From: Sclerurus mexicanus | Taxonomy: Eukaryota; Chordata; Aves; Passeriformes; Furnariidae | DNA length: 64,000 nucleotides | Reading direction: 5' to 3' | NCBI GenBank assembly: GCA_013396755.1 | Contig: VWZF01001696.1 | Coordinates: forward strand, 773,052-837,051 | Shown: positions 1 through 13,407 of the stretch, one piece after another | Position numbering within the stretch: position 1 is the first letter of the stretch | Layout: the number at the start of each line of letters is the position of its first letter | Notes under the pieces: generated by a model | Told to the model about the DNA's origin: nothing | What the model saw: only the letters and a program-made list of their open reading frames with translations | The model's database searches: none | Translations under genes and position numbers: made by a program

Positions 1-120
1 AGGACCTGATAGCTGTACTTTCACACCGTACATAGTAGATAGATTTTAATCATCAGAGAAATAATATATATGAGCCCCCATGCAGCAAAGTCAGCTTGTG
101 GGGCTGATGGCTTCTATGCC

Positions 121-190
121 AAAAAAATTTGGGGGGAAAAAAAAAAAAAAAAAAACAAACCAAAAAGTCAAAACCCAAAACAATTGACAG
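121..190. repeat. A-rich low-complexity tract
   Basis: A run of 19 A (137-155) follows six G and continues into an A/C-rich stretch. It could be the degraded tail of a retroposed sequence, but I recognise no element body on either side and no target duplication. Confidence 0.8.
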
Positions 191-3100
191 TTTTGGAACA
201 GCAGAAATTTAGCAAATAGTTTCAAAGAAGCTTTAGAAGGTGCCCTTATGGGTGATAAATGTATGGCCAGGATATGCTGGTAACATGTCAGATAAAGCCA
301 TCCTTATTCTTCCTGTTTAGAGACAGAGATACAAAGTGGGTCTTTGTCATCCCAGCAACCAGTGTGCTATGGAGCCTCTCTTCTGCCAAAACAGTCCCGT
401 TGTAGAAGAAATGGAAACACTTGTGTCTGTGGTTGGCCAGGGAGCTAATCAGCAGATCGTGGCCCAGGAAGGCCCAACCATCAGTCCCTCCTCTGTGTAT
501 ATTTTATACAAATTGGAAGCATGTTGACCAGTTGATACTGAAATTAACTTCCTTTAGATCATCCTATATGCAGTCTGTTCCAGAGGAGGCAATAGGAGGG
601 ATTTGAAACACATTTCCCAAGTCCTCATGGAAGTCTGAACAGGTGGAAAGTATATTTTTTTTCTGTTCTTTGGACTTCATCCATCATTTTGGCCAACTCA
701 GATTTGGAAATTTGAATGGTTCTAATTAAACCAATTTTTCAGGGAATAAGGTATTTCATAAATATTAAGAACAGTTTCTATGCAAAGAGAGAAGGCTAGA
801 TAAAATAATTAAAAGCAGACCAGAAATCCAGAGTATTTATGAGTTGTATCTTCATCCAGGTTTGTCCTGTAACCTTCTGCAGTGGATCCTTCTTGCTGTG
901 GTTCACACAATGACCAACTACCTGAACTACCTGGGATTTAGATGCCCCACTTAGGGTCTCCACAGGCTGCTGGACATTGTACATCAGAGCTGTGGTGCTC
1001 TGCTCTGTTCCCAGACCTCTACCCTGCCTGGGGAGTCAGGCATCTCCCAAGTTCATTTGATGCATGCTCCCACAGAGTATTGCTCTCTGACTCTGGCCTG
1101 GTGTAGCAGAAAGAATGATAAAAACTTATGCAACTGCTGCACAGTGGAAATGTTTGATTTTAAGACAGGCATCACCTTTAATGTATTGCTCCTCTAAAAA
1201 GCCTACGGGGAAGCAGTCAATAGTGGCATTTACTCTTGTTCTTCCTTTACCAATTTTCTCCTGTATTTCCAGTCTGCAAGAACTAATGAAGGGACATACT
1301 AGAATGTCTAATAAAGTGCAAGCAAATTAGTTTTTCTTATGTTTTTCAAGGTCTTGGGTGATAAACACCAAACACAAATCTCACTTGAGTAATTTACCAG
1401 CCATAGAGTACAGCAAGAATTCTCAGACTGGTAGGAACTGATTGCCCACTATGGCAGCCCAGTGAGAAGCACAGTGTGGTCTCCTTAGCCCACCATGGAC
1501 ACTAACCTGTTTGCTATATGCCCCTGTGAAAAAAGAGCTAGATAGAAATGTTTTTGCTGTAATTCTCACTGAATTTTGGCAGTTTATAAAAAGCAAAAAT
1601 AAGATTCTGTCATATGCTGGCCCTTTTGGCAAAACAAAATATTACGTGGTTATCTTTTTCTGTTGGCAGTTCAAGGTCTGACTATATCGGGAAGAAAGGT
1701 GCTCCGTAGTGGGGACTGGAAATTTAGGGTCTGTGCCTATTTCTGCCTGAACTTAGTTTCAGTTTTATGTGTGTAAGAAAACTGGTGCCCATTTGGCTGC
1801 CTTACAGAAGGACTGTTTAGGTCTGGCTGGCTGGCACCTTGCATCCCCCTGCATGAGAAGAAGCAGACAGAATATGTCAGTGTAATTTAGTGAGGGAAGC
1901 CATGTTTCTTTTACAACTCCCAGTGGACCCAAACCCCAGAGGAAGGCTGAAATGAAGCTGGGTAACTTAGCTAAAATGATTTTTATGACAGTGCCTGCAA
2001 GGTTAGGAATTTCTACAACTGTATTAAGTAGTCTGAAAGGTTTTGTTGTAATACGGCAGGCTCGCATAGAACTTAAGAAGGAAAATGCACCTGATCTCTT
2101 GCTGCCAAGAGTATCTTGAGCTACAGCCACGTGGCTGTGGATCTGTTTTGTATCCTGGGCTGCTGTGGCTGATCATGGCCTTAGCTTGTGAGCTGGTAGC
2201 TGCCCTGCCACTCTCCTCTGTGCTCATTTCAGCACTTGATTGCAACTTATAAATAATGATCCACCTTCCTTTCTTTCTATTGTACCTTAATTTTACAAAA
2301 CTTCTAAAGAAATCATGATTTTTCCTTTTGCCATTGGGAAACATGAAGTTTCTCTTTCTTTTCATAACTAACATTCTTTTGAAACCTCTCTTGCTTCTCT
2401 TCCAGCTTAAGATAATGTATGTCTTTCCATCTCAACTGCCATTTTAGTTTGAAAAATGATTGTGAAATTGCTTTTATCTGTATTGTGTTCTCTGTAAGAA
2501 TTCAGTTGGATTTTATTTTAGTGGCAAGAACAAGCTCCTCCTGCTACAGCTGCCAAATTAACATGGCTAAGAAAAAACAAAGTAGTTTATTTCTTCATTG
2601 GTATCTTGAAAAGATACTTATTTATGTAAAACTTTTCAATTTCATTCAGACTTATGCAATTCCAGAGCCTGTTCATGTAAATAAGAAACAACACAGATCA
2701 TAGTTTTCAGTTGTCTACAGCTCTGAAAGCTATCAACAAATTGGAATGGGCAAAAATTGTCATCGTGGTGCTTATGAGCTTACAGAAGAAAACTAATTTT
2801 CAGATCACAGTTTAATGTGCAATTTATTTAATTAACTGAGGGAAAAAAAAAAAAAGAGCAAGCTGCTTATTTGTGTGCTGGGCAGGTTCAGTTCCAAAGT
2901 ATTGAAATTTCCAGTGTCATTGTGGTAGTAGTTTTCCATTAAGACACCGATGTTTTTAAAAGTCTGGGAAGTTAAATCCGCAGCTTTTTATTAACTTAAG
3001 CCAGGCCTCTGCTTTTCCAATATGATGCACAAAAAGAGCCCTAAAGCCTCATGTGGCATTATTGACGGCAGGGCTGCTGCAGGCAGTGTGGTGGGGGTCA

Positions 3101-3619
3101 CAGAGTCCCTGTGTGCACCGTGTATCTCTCACCCACTGCCCTTTGAAAAGGGGCACACATCTGCCTTGTCAGATATATAGCTGATGGTCTTTATTGAAAT
3201 GAAAATACGAAGGGATAAAATTGGGCACTGTCTTGTTCTTAAACAACTGGCCCTGTAACTATATTTGGGGTATTTTTAATATATGGTATGTGACACACTA
3301 TCATGCAGTGAAAACAATAAATTATTCCATTTTAATTTTCTTAATTTACTGTAAAATGTGTTTTAGCTGTATGTTTTAGCTTTGAAATCCCTTTTAGCAA
3401 CTGAGTAATAGAGAGTACTATATGTTTTTATTTCATAGAATCATTCACTCCTTATTCAAGTCATTAAGATTTATGCTTAGTAAGTACATTGATGCTGCTA
3501 TTCACTTGCTATAATGTCTCTTTGTAGCATTATCCAATTCTTAGAATTAATTTGCCTTCTCAGTTTTTCCCATAAAGAGTGATGTTCTGCATTGTGTTTT
3601 AAGTGATGTGACAGAAGAC
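191..3619. other. Unique AT-rich sequence, no gene recognised
   Basis: Short open frames occur on both strands, the longest being 121 codons on the minus strand at 1765-2130. None resembles a known family or shows paired splice signals. A short A run lies near 2842-2854. I see no RNA gene or recognisable transposon here. Confidence 0.6.
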
Positions 3620-4145
3620 AGAATCATAGGAAAAAACACTCAGAAGGACCTCAAAAGAACACTCACACCTACTTTGAGGAAGGTTTTCTGTCATGACTCA
3701 CAGAAATTTGCCAAAGTATTTGGTTTTGAAGGTATTTAGCAGTGGAGGTCCCAGGGCTCATGTGGTAATAAAACCAGTTCTTCACTGTATTTCAGAGTTT
3801 TTTGCTAGAGTTTTCTTCTTATATCCAGTCTGAATTCTCTTTCTACAATTAAGCCTACTTATTCTTGCCTTCTCTGCTCTATGCATACAAAGAAAATGGT
3901 TTTTCCTTTCCTCTGAAACATCTTTCTTTTTGACATGCTCAAATACCATCTTGTTCCCTCGGACTCCTTCTCTATGCACTGAACATCTTCTCTTCATTCA
4001 CCTCTCAGAAATCACATTTTCTCATCCTCTGATCATTCTTACTACTTCCTTCTGCAGTCTCTGTACTTGCTTACTGGCTCTCCTGAAGCAGAGTGCTGTG
4101 AGCTGTATTTGTAATAGTGCTGAGATAGCCACAGTGTGGTTTTAA
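3620..4145 (-). mobile_element. Old, diverged CR1 LINE relic (CR1-Y-like), antisense
   Basis: Read on the plus strand, the segment opens with a degraded form of the reverse-complement CR1 3' end (an 'agaatcatagg' block followed by 'ggacctca'). It then follows the order of old sauropsid CR1 tails: blocks resembling 'gaacatcttctctt', 'tcacattttctcatcctctga', 'tgatcattctta' and 'ctctcctgaag'. The LINE sense strand is therefore minus. Divergence is high, with several small gaps and no surviving reverse transcriptase frame, so this is an ancient copy. Assignment to the Y-like lineage is from memory of consensus order. The call of an old CR1 is firmer than the subfamily. Confidence 0.6.
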
Positions 4146-4197
4146 ATTATTTTAGGGAGACAGCAGTACAAGAAGGAAACCCAGTAATATCTTCATT

Positions 4198-4212
4198 AAA
4201 AAAAAAAAAAAA
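4198..4212. repeat. Poly-A tract
   Basis: Fifteen A followed by an AAG-rich stretch. It lies about 50 bases past the old CR1 relic but on the wrong side to be its tail. Confidence 0.8.
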
Positions 4213-4728
4213 GAAGAAGGAATGAGAGGATATGTTTGTGGTAGAAGCCAAACTGACAAGGAACCAAATAAATAGTTACATTTTCCAAATGAAATCAATA
4301 TCCACTCACTCCCAAAAATCCCATCTACAATGCAAATGTAGCAAATAAAATAGAGCTAATATTTCTAGATCATGAGGCATGGAGTAAAAACTTGGTAAAA
4401 AAAAAAAAATCTGCGGTAAGGTGTTTTAGTGATATGAGGGCAATAGTGTATAAGCAATTTCAGAAAAAATGAAATCCCCTATGTGGTGAATGAAGCCTTT
4501 GCTACATTGGAGTGCCTGGGGGCTCTACTTCAGTGAAAGAGAGTAATTGCACTTCTCTTGGCAAGTATTAATGAAATTCAACTATTTATGGCAAGACAGT
4601 TGCCGTAACAGTTGAGTTGCCAGAATGAGCAAAATTTTATGGAAAGACTGTAGGTCATAATAAGTGACAGCACAACTAGTAGGAGAAAAGACCAAAGAAT
4701 GCATTGATTCATTTGATTCATACAGCAT

Positions 4729-4775
4729 GCACACATAGATACACACACATGCACATATATATATATATATATACA
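4729..4775. repeat. Compound CA / TA microsatellite
   Basis: Interrupted CA dinucleotides pass into an uninterrupted TA run (about 4755-4773). The tract abuts the 5' truncation point of the next CR1 fragment. Confidence 0.9.
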
Positions 4776-4780
4776 GCTAC

Positions 4781-4915
4781 GAAGAGGGCTGGAGCACCTC
4801 TGATAGGAAGACACACTCAGAGACTTGGGGTTGTTCAGACTGGAGAAGAAGAAGCTCCAGGGAGACCTTACAGCAGCCTTTCAGTATGCAAAGGGCACCT
4901 ACTAGAGAACTGTTC
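4781..4915 (+). mobile_element. CR1 LINE fragment, sense, internal part of 3' region
   Basis: The sequence follows the familiar CR1 block 'ggctggagcacctct', then 'ttggggttgttcag', 'ctggagaagaagaagctcc' and 'gagaccttacagcagcctt'. The match is good over about 120 bases and then fades. The usual CR1 3' terminus is absent, so the copy is truncated at both ends. The 5' break coincides with the TA microsatellite. Confidence 0.82.
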
Positions 4916-7900
4916 TAAAACTATTCCTCAGCAGGTCTACCAGGCACACGATTGGGGTTGTATGCCTTTTCAACACAAAGATTACATACACTTATGTCAT
5001 GAATCTGCAGTAAAAGTGTACCTTAAGTAATCCACACTTGGCCCCCAAACACTAAAATGTCACATGAAGAGACAGTAAAGCCCTCAAAAGTCACAGTTCA
5101 GTCTGTGGTCCTGCAGCAATTCATCTCCTTCACCACCATTCAGATTACTGAGGCTCAGAAGGGTTTCTTGTATTTGTTCCCTCCCCTTTTTGATTTATCC
5201 TTCCCTTTGAATTATCCTACTGGACTCTTCAGTTATCCTAAAAGCCTCTTCTAGCCTCTGGTATCTCAAGAGTAATTCAGGCAATTAGTTGCTGTGTCAC
5301 TGCGCTAAGTGCTGATACAAACCAGGTGTCATCCATGAGGAAAACAAGACCAATGCTGAAAAGAAAAGTGCTGAAGCCTAAAACTGATACAAAACTAATG
5401 AGGAAAGGCAGGAATGGACAAGGTTATCTTTACTGCTCTAATTGTGTTTAACTCCCCCATATGTTGCTTGTGCAACATCTAACATTCCTTGCTGCCAGCA
5501 GCAGACTAACATATCAAGCATAACTCACTGTCCAGCCATCACATTTGTAGTTTGTGTTGTATGATGTTATGTAAAAAGTAGGTGAAGCAAAAAAGGAGTG
5601 TTAGTGCAGTCTAATACCAAAAGAGTACTTCTGTGGAACGTAGTACTGCAGGGTAGGTGTGTTTCAAGAATCTACAAAAGAGGAGAGAAATTATTTTCAA
5701 GGTCTTAATCAAATACATGAAACATTGATTTTGCCATCCTGAACCTCAGGGTAAAAGAGAGTAAGGTTTGAATATTTCTTTCAAAAATCTGTTACCAGGA
5801 AAATGGGTTCAAATCCGGGACTTCACTGAGGAAATGAATGGCAGAATTCCTGCTGGCTTTGATAGCACTAGGGTCTGGCTTCTGGTTAGGATGCAGTAAG
5901 GGAAGCTGGTTTGCTTCCCTGGAAGATAGAGTTGTCTTTCCCCCATTCAGAGGAAGTACATTGAATCTCTTGTGGGGTGAAGAAATAGTTCTTAGTTATT
6001 TTGGAGACATTGGGACTGCACATGTTCATGCTTCAGTGGGCACCTGAATTAGTTTTGGGGTTTTGCCAGTGATAACTAATCTGCCACCATTAGTGTTTCA
6101 GACCAATATATTGGATTTCCATAATTCTGGCTTTCATCCCTTTATGTGTAAAGTTTTCAGATAATGTGTCTACTCACATAAATCCGCAAGATATAATGAA
6201 TGAAGGTGGAGGAAAAGGCAAGAAGGAGTGAAGGACAGGCTATTAGAGGTTAGTGACTAAGGCTCCTGGGAAAGAAGGAAGAGAATGAAGGGGAAGGAAG
6301 GCATGGGGCTGCCTGGCTGGAGGATGCTGAGAGTAAGTTCCTTGAGACGCAGCTTCCTGCTGAATCTCCTGTTTTGATTTTTGGTTTAGGCATAACCTCT
6401 GAAGAAGTATTGTTATCAGATAGCAAAGATTCAATCCACTTGTGGTAAGCAAGCATTAATCATCAATTGCATAAATTCTCAGCAACTGAAACAAATAAAC
6501 AGACCACTGGATAGAAACTGTCTCTGCTGAGTCCTGAAACCATTGTTTTGGCATGAAGAGTGAGAGGGGACAGATAATGGAATTGCCCTTGCTCCAGAAT
6601 AAAAGTACACAAATCCTCATGCATTACATCATACAACAAATTCTCTGATGAAGTTCATTAGCTTGTTCCAAATGCTCTTCTAAATTTCACGTCTTTCACA
6701 TACATGCATCATAAATGCCATTGGTGCTATGGACATGAGTTAATAACCCAAATAGGCAGTACTATGATTTCACCTTCTTTCTTTAGGGAAGATGCAAAAT
6801 AGTTGCAAAGTCCTGGTTCATTTATATTTTCTGTGTTTCACTGGAGGAACCCCTTGGGCTGGGCAGACCAATGCAGGTTCTCTCATACATGGTAACATCT
6901 CTTCTTTTTTCTGTTGTTGTTGAGAGGCTACATGAACATTTTCCCTATTTTCTGCTGTGACAGGCTTTCCAGAAAGGCAGAGCATAGTTCCTAGCACAGT
7001 GAACTGAGGCTGTCCCCCATGTCACTGGAGAGATGAAAGCCACGCAGACAAGATATTCTGGAAAGATGCTCTTCATTCCCAAGAGATCCCAAGAACAGTC
7101 TAGGTCCTGGAGTGATATCAGTGAGAAAGTAGCATTCAGTCATACCCCACACCTCAAACACAGAGCCCTGTTTCTATTTTAAATAAACAAGCAAATTCAG
7201 AGAATTTTGTATATTAACCTGGTGTTGACAGATCGTGGGTGGAGGTAACTTCTCTCGGGGCTGAAAAGTTTCCTTCAGAGGGAGCAACACAGTTGGGCCA
7301 TTGGGAGGACTTTGGCTTGTGCCCTGCTTTTGTTAACTCCTATATATTTTTATGTGGGAAATTCTGTTTTTAACTGTGATGAGTCTGTTGCCTAAAACGT
7401 GCTAAAAGCTCATAACTGTAGAAGAGAAGAAAATTACTTCTTAAAATGTGGGTTGATCAGTGCATGGGAAAGCTTCCATTTGTGGGGTTCTGAGCTCTGG
7501 TGCAGGCAGTCCTTCCATCTTTGTTTTCATAACAATGAGCAGTTAGTCGATGAAATCCCTCACTCTGCCACTAAGCTAGAGGAGAAAAGCTTTTGAAGAA
7601 TCCCCATCTGCTCTCTGCAGGAGAGCTCAGTCCCAGAGACAGCCTTTGGGCTCAGACTGCTCCTGCTTTAAAAGGTGCATATGCCAATGCCCGTACAACC
7701 TGATTAAAATATTGATGAATTTCATGATGCAGTTGTTATATGTGGGCAAATTGAACTTGTTATTTTACTCAGAGATTCTTGAAGTCTCCCTAGACCATAA
7801 AGAAAAGGTTCAGCTGATATTTACTGGGTTTTTAATGCATATATTTCATTGCTATTTCAGGTGTGCTGGCATGCTCTACTCGAATTTCACTTCTCCCCTT

Positions 7901-10900
7901 ATGACTAATTTATGATGAAGATGTTGTATTTGCAAGGAAAGAAACAGCTCCATAGTGAAAAAGGCTTTGCCAAGTGAGGCAGGAGGAAAAACAATACCTC
8001 AACACTTTTTGTCTGTCATTCACCTGCCCTCCTACGAGAGTAATTCAATGAATATCTGTTTGTATCATTCCTATTAAAACTTTCCATCTTAAAGGGCTAA
8101 GTTCTTTCCCCTACTGAGATTTCTCTTTTATGGAAAGTTTGATGTCAATGTCTAATTCTGCTTCTGTATCAGACTCAACCTCGTACCAAAAGCTGCTTAC
8201 TTAAAGCTGCCAGATAGCTTCAGATTCAATCACTGACTGAAGATCCTCCTTGGACCCTAATGATGTTTCTCCCTACAGAATATCACTATAAATTCTTAAA
8301 AGTTTTTCTAAATTAAAAGAGAGATAAAGGATACAGAAATAAAAGATATATTAGACTTTATAATGAAGGACATAATGGAAGTCAAGGTAAGAGTTAAGAA
8401 AAATAGATGTTTAAAAGCCATGAAGCAATGGAGCTTCAACTCAGAAGCCATGCTGATTATGAAATATAAGCAGGATTAGCATCAGGCTTAATCATTATTA
8501 ATGAATACTTAGTTTTCATTTTTCATCTCTGTCCAAACTTGTATTTGGTAGAATGCTCTTAAGAAATAAGCACTGTTATCCTTATTTTTTAGAGAGATTA
8601 AGCTTTTGAGCCTTGTCTACAAGAGCTGTTGCAATGGCTGAGGCTAGAAACTTTAGGCTGCCATATCAATCTTTTCACTGCTCAATTGTTCTCATTTTGC
8701 AGATGTCCTTGGAAATCTATAATCCTTCCTGTCAGCAGCCTCTTGCATAGGAGGTGGACAACTATTGAGGTAGGTGAAGACACCAGAATGATGACACAGA
8801 CTTGAACATGTACTGTGAGCCTGTAAAAGCTTTGTCTCCTGCATTTCAACTACTTCCTAGCCTGGCTACGTCATGTTGCCAGTCAGCCTCGCATCACTCC
8901 ACCTTATGCATCACAAGAGCACTAAATCAAGTAGAAAAGATACACAGCTATCATTTTTCAGCAAATAGATGAACTGAAGATTGCCCTATATTTCATCCAC
9001 AAGTGGCACATCATGAAAGAGTTATGACCAAGACCCCTTGGCATCTCTCCTCTGCCAGATGAGGCCACTTAATGGCTTCTTTCAGCACTTATGCTAACAC
9101 TTCTCCATGGGTGGTAGGAGTAATGTGCCAGCTCAGCAGCTCCTGCTTGTTTCAATTTTTGGGACATGTCTAACCATTAAGGTGCTGTAGCTGGAAATCC
9201 CAAAGCTATCTTCCAGTTCTATTTTCACAGTCTGCAACTCACATTGTGAAAACCTTGGAATGCCAAGCAACATCAAAAAACCTTCACATTCTAATAGACG
9301 TTGAAAATATAGAGTGGGATGCTCTTTTTTTTATATATTTATATATATTGTAGCTTTTTTGAGCATGGCTTAGAAGTCAGAAATGAAATTACTACCTTGG
9401 CTTTGTCATCAAGACCATAGTGTAGTTCTTCCCTCACATTCAGATGCTTGTGGAGCAGTAGTTGCATCAGCAGTTCATCATGACCATGCTGCACACTTGT
9501 GTGCTCCCCTAAGTAAACATATTTTGTGGCCATAAACCACATTTTGTGTCTTTTTAGTGCTGCATATAAATGTCAGCCCCTTAATTTAAAGTGGGACATT
9601 TGAACTTGGCTTTTACAAGATTCAGGTTTTCCTTCAGTACCTGTAAACTATTTTGAAGAAATAACTATTGTCTCTCCAAAGGCACCCTGAAGTCATTCAA
9701 ATTGAAAGCAGGGTGATGAAGAAACCACAGACTGCAGGTCACTATGCAATTTGCTAGTGATTTGATGAATTTTCTTCCCATAGAAATATTCTTAAAAGAA
9801 AAATTGGTTTCTGCAAATGTTCCCTGCTAAAATTTTCAAATGCCAGCTTGTGTGATCTTCTCCCTTTCAGCCCTCATGTTTCGAGGAGCTCTCTGACCTG
9901 CAATGAAGCAATACTGGTCTTTCAGGATCTTGATGCAACCCATCTTTCTAGGAAGGCCTGCAAAAACCTATGTGAACTGTAAATTGTGATCATGGGTCCT
10001 CTGCCAGGAGTATTTACTCATAATGTGTTTGTTTTGCCTGTATCTGTCTGTTTTCCATCTGCTTCACTTCTCTGAGAAGAGCCCAACAATCCAGCTATAT
10101 GCACAGCTCTTAACACAGGGAAGTTTCAGTTCATGCCTGTGTGCTGCACTACTACAAATAGCAAATGACACTTGTTATTTAGAAATCCGGGCAAGCAAGA
10201 CTGAAAGTTTCTCATGCCTGGATCTGTCTTTTGTGAAGCACTTAAAATCACTTGCTTTTAAAAGATGATCTGAAACCTCTAAGTAAATGTTTTGTCTGTC
10301 ATTAATATCAATGCAGCGGTTTAAATGATCAGTATCTGTATTAGTTTACCTGAAGCCGTGAAGTTTCTGGTCTATTTTTTCATCACTCTTGTGTCTTTTC
10401 TTTCAGCTTTCTGCATCCCATCCATGCTTTCTAAGCACCTTCTGTGTAAAGTTTCAGCTGGAGGGAGTGCCCAGAGTAGCTGCTAGATGGTTTCACAGAC
10501 ATCCTGACAGTTATACTTTTCAGAGTTAGAACTTTATTTTGATTACTGCACTGGGTTTGTTTTCTTTGAGGAGGATATTTTAAAATACTATATTTTTTTC
10601 TCCCTTTCCTGCAAGGGAAAAAATTATTTTAATCCAAAGTGGAGTTATCTGTAGTGTGTATGAGAGAAGAACAAAAGAGGAAGGAAACCAAGGGTGTAAA
10701 TCCAGTTCCTTGCTTCTGACCCCAAGTGTCTCTCCTTCCTACCTGCCCACTAGCCCAGTGCTCATTCTAGCATCTTCTCCCATTGACAGATGATAGATCA
10801 CCATTAATGAGATGACTGGCAACATTTGGCAGCTGCCAATGGCAGTAGTTCCATGGGCGGTTTTCTCGATGTGGCACAAAATTCCAATTGGTCCTGTTGC

Positions 10901-12775
10901 ATTCCCACAGATATTCTGTATTCTCCTACTAGGGTGTGGCAAGTTATCCTGCTTTGAGCACAGTGTTTCTATCATTGTTCTTAATGTTTCTTTATATCAT
11001 GCCACATCCAGAGATCATCCCAGTCCTTCAACGTACTGCTAATTGCACCCACCCTGCTATGTACATTCTCTGAGGGAGGACAAAAGTTCAATTGTTTTCT
11101 GAGTGAGGCCCATGCTCAACACTGGCTGATGTACCAAGCTCTCAAAGCCTGTGACAATAAGACTTGAAGTGGATAAGGCCTATTTTTGTCTTTGCCTTGC
11201 ATACTTGCTCGAGAGCAAGGATTTATGGCAGTAAGCTGGAACATGAACCGAACGGCAGTGAAATTAAAGTATGGGTAGGTTGATTTAAGAAAATCAGATC
11301 TCTTCCCTGTCAATGTAGCTAGGCTGGTTTATGTTGTGGGCAATAGCCCTAGGTCATTTTGGCACAGGAAATGGCTTTGTTCTGGCATTTGTTCATGAGC
11401 TTTCTGTTTGAACAATAAAACTGTGCTCTCAAAGATTAGGATGATGACACTATTTTTGAGCAAGGGAGGTGGAGAGAGGTTTTATAAATATTCACACTTA
11501 CTTTCTCTTCTTCCCTGCTGTTACAGTCCCTGATCAACTTTGACTGGGAGGTAGATGACCAGCCAGAGGTGAAGCTGGGTCAGTTTGAGGTTTAGCTTTC
11601 TATGGCAGGACGCCACATTTAACAAGCTTAGAATTCATTGCATGAAGGGAAGTCCACGCCTTATTTAGGCCATTTGGAGCACAGGGGCTTTGCTGTGCTA
11701 ATTTAGACAAGAAATTTTGCTGCAGCAATGAGGGTTTTCATCACTTGATCCTGAAAAAGCCACATGTTCTGTTCCCAAAGTGTTGGATGGCGACTGTACA
11801 TATGCACGTGTTACCGACATGCTTAGAACCCTTCAATATGGACAAAGTGTTGCAGAGAGTGGTATTTTCTGGGCTTTGTGCTTCCTAGGTTGCGAAGGGC
11901 CTGGGCTTCTCTCCATGGCTGGGAAAGATGCAAAATGTGGCCAGTCCACCTGGAGTTTGTATTTGCTGAGTTTTGGAGTATGCTTTACTCATTTGTGCAT
12001 AAATGGCAGAATGCCCATGTTCCGCTGAAAAGCTTTGGAAATCACTTATAATGTTGTTACTCCAGAAGCCAGTAAAGGCAGATCCAATTTATGGAAATAT
12101 TGTGTCAACTTCCCATAGTAGATGAGCAACTGCTTTTTGTTGTTTGCTTTCTTCAGGCATTAAGTTCTCAAGACAATCTAAGTGAAGAGAGCTTGATCTT
12201 GGTCAGCTCTTCCACAGTTGTTAAAACTCATCTGTATATGACATGTGGCAGTGTATGTGTGGGAGGAAATAAGAAGAGAGGCAAGCAGAACAAACCTTCT
12301 GCCCTTACTTTCATTTGAAGTTGGAAACTACGTTCCCAACCTGACAATGCACAGCCACAACACAGGACAAATCCCACAATCCAGACATTTTTCACAGCAT
12401 TTCCACTGCAGTTTCAGGTCTGCAGGTCAGGGACGGCCACAGCATTTTGTGCAGCCTAGCCCTGCCAGCATCAGCTGTGTCCTTCAGCTATGAACTAGAC
12501 CTTCACATCTTACAGCAGGGCAATGCTCCAAGGGGCTGTGGCAGTGCTACAGCATAGGGTCTGTGGGCTGCACCTTTGCTTTATTCCTCAAATGAAGAGC
12601 GCTGCCTTTCCCAGGCTGCCCAACCACAGGATGGATAGGATGTCCATTGCCACACATTGGGCAACTGAGCCCTGCATAAACCATCTTTTCCTGGCTGTCC
12701 CTGTTGTTATCTTAATCCACATTTGCTGATCTCATACAGATTTATCTTGTTCCTGGCATCAAAATGGCTCTGTGG
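4916..12775. other. Unique sequence, no gene recognised
   Basis: About 7.9 kb without a recognisable gene or a clear transposon. Open frames are all under 90 codons. Two places are followed up separately: an ankyrin-like minus-strand frame at 9339-9542 and a strong splice acceptor at 11526. A weak MIR-like block may lie near 8575-8620, but it is too diverged to call. Confidence 0.55.
11527..11595 (+). other. Candidate exon after a strong splice acceptor (hypothesis)
   Basis: A long pyrimidine tract ending 'ctgctgttacag' precedes 22 open codons ending in TAG (11593-11595). The codons read SLINFDWEVDDQ and on, acidic and unlike the surrounding AT-rich noise. A fair donor (GAG|GTGAAG) lies at 11569, so an internal exon 11527-11568 is also possible. 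I recognise no protein. A 22-codon open run can occur by chance, and no partner exon is visible. Confidence 0.15.
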
Positions 12776-12840
12776 AAAACAAACAAACAAACAAACAAAA
12801 ACAAACAAACAAACAAACAAAACACAGAAAAAACAAAAAC
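12776..12840. repeat. AAAC microsatellite
   Basis: About eleven AAAC-type tetranucleotide units with one AAAAAC interruption, ending in an A-rich tail. This type commonly grows from the A-rich end of a retroposed element, but no element body is recognised beside it. Confidence 0.95.
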
Positions 12841-13407
12841 TGAAGACATAATTAGCAAGGCAACATCAGGTTTTTAGAGATACTTTTAGACAAAAGTTGA
12901 AAATAAAATAAAGACAGAAATGCGATTTTTATTTGTACGTAACAACATTCCTTTTTATCTGTTTTCTGTACATGTCACCTGCATTCTTCTGGCATGTCCT
13001 AGCTACAAAAACTTGGACTCTGGACATTTCCTTGGGCTTCCAGATGGTTCCCTAAGTTTTATATGACACTACCTACTCCCTCTGACATTTTTTTCTAGTT
13101 AAGGTTTGAGTACAAATGGAAATATTCCAGATGGCTTTAGCTGGAGACAAGTGCTTTCAGTACTTCAGAGCAGCATAGACAGTCCACTAAATAATTGTCC
13201 CTTCTTAGTGTGCTTGTGTTAAATTCCTCAGACTTCAGTTGGGGTTACAAAATTTTCTTCTGTGACATATAATATCAGTAAGTTATACTTTGTTCAGTGA
13301 CACACGTATCCCCAGTTTCTTTAAAATGTCACATGTAACCCATTTAATAATGACATGAATAGGAGGCCCAGCAAGACATTTGTTTTGCCCAAACATGTCT
13401 GGCAGTT
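12841..13407. other. Unique sequence between AAAC repeat and CR1
   Basis: AT-rich sequence without a recognisable gene, RNA or transposon. Confidence 0.6.

Noticed and set aside
1765..2130. 121-codon minus-strand open frame
   Set aside because: No domain, signal or splice context. Overlapped by another equally long minus frame. Length is within chance.
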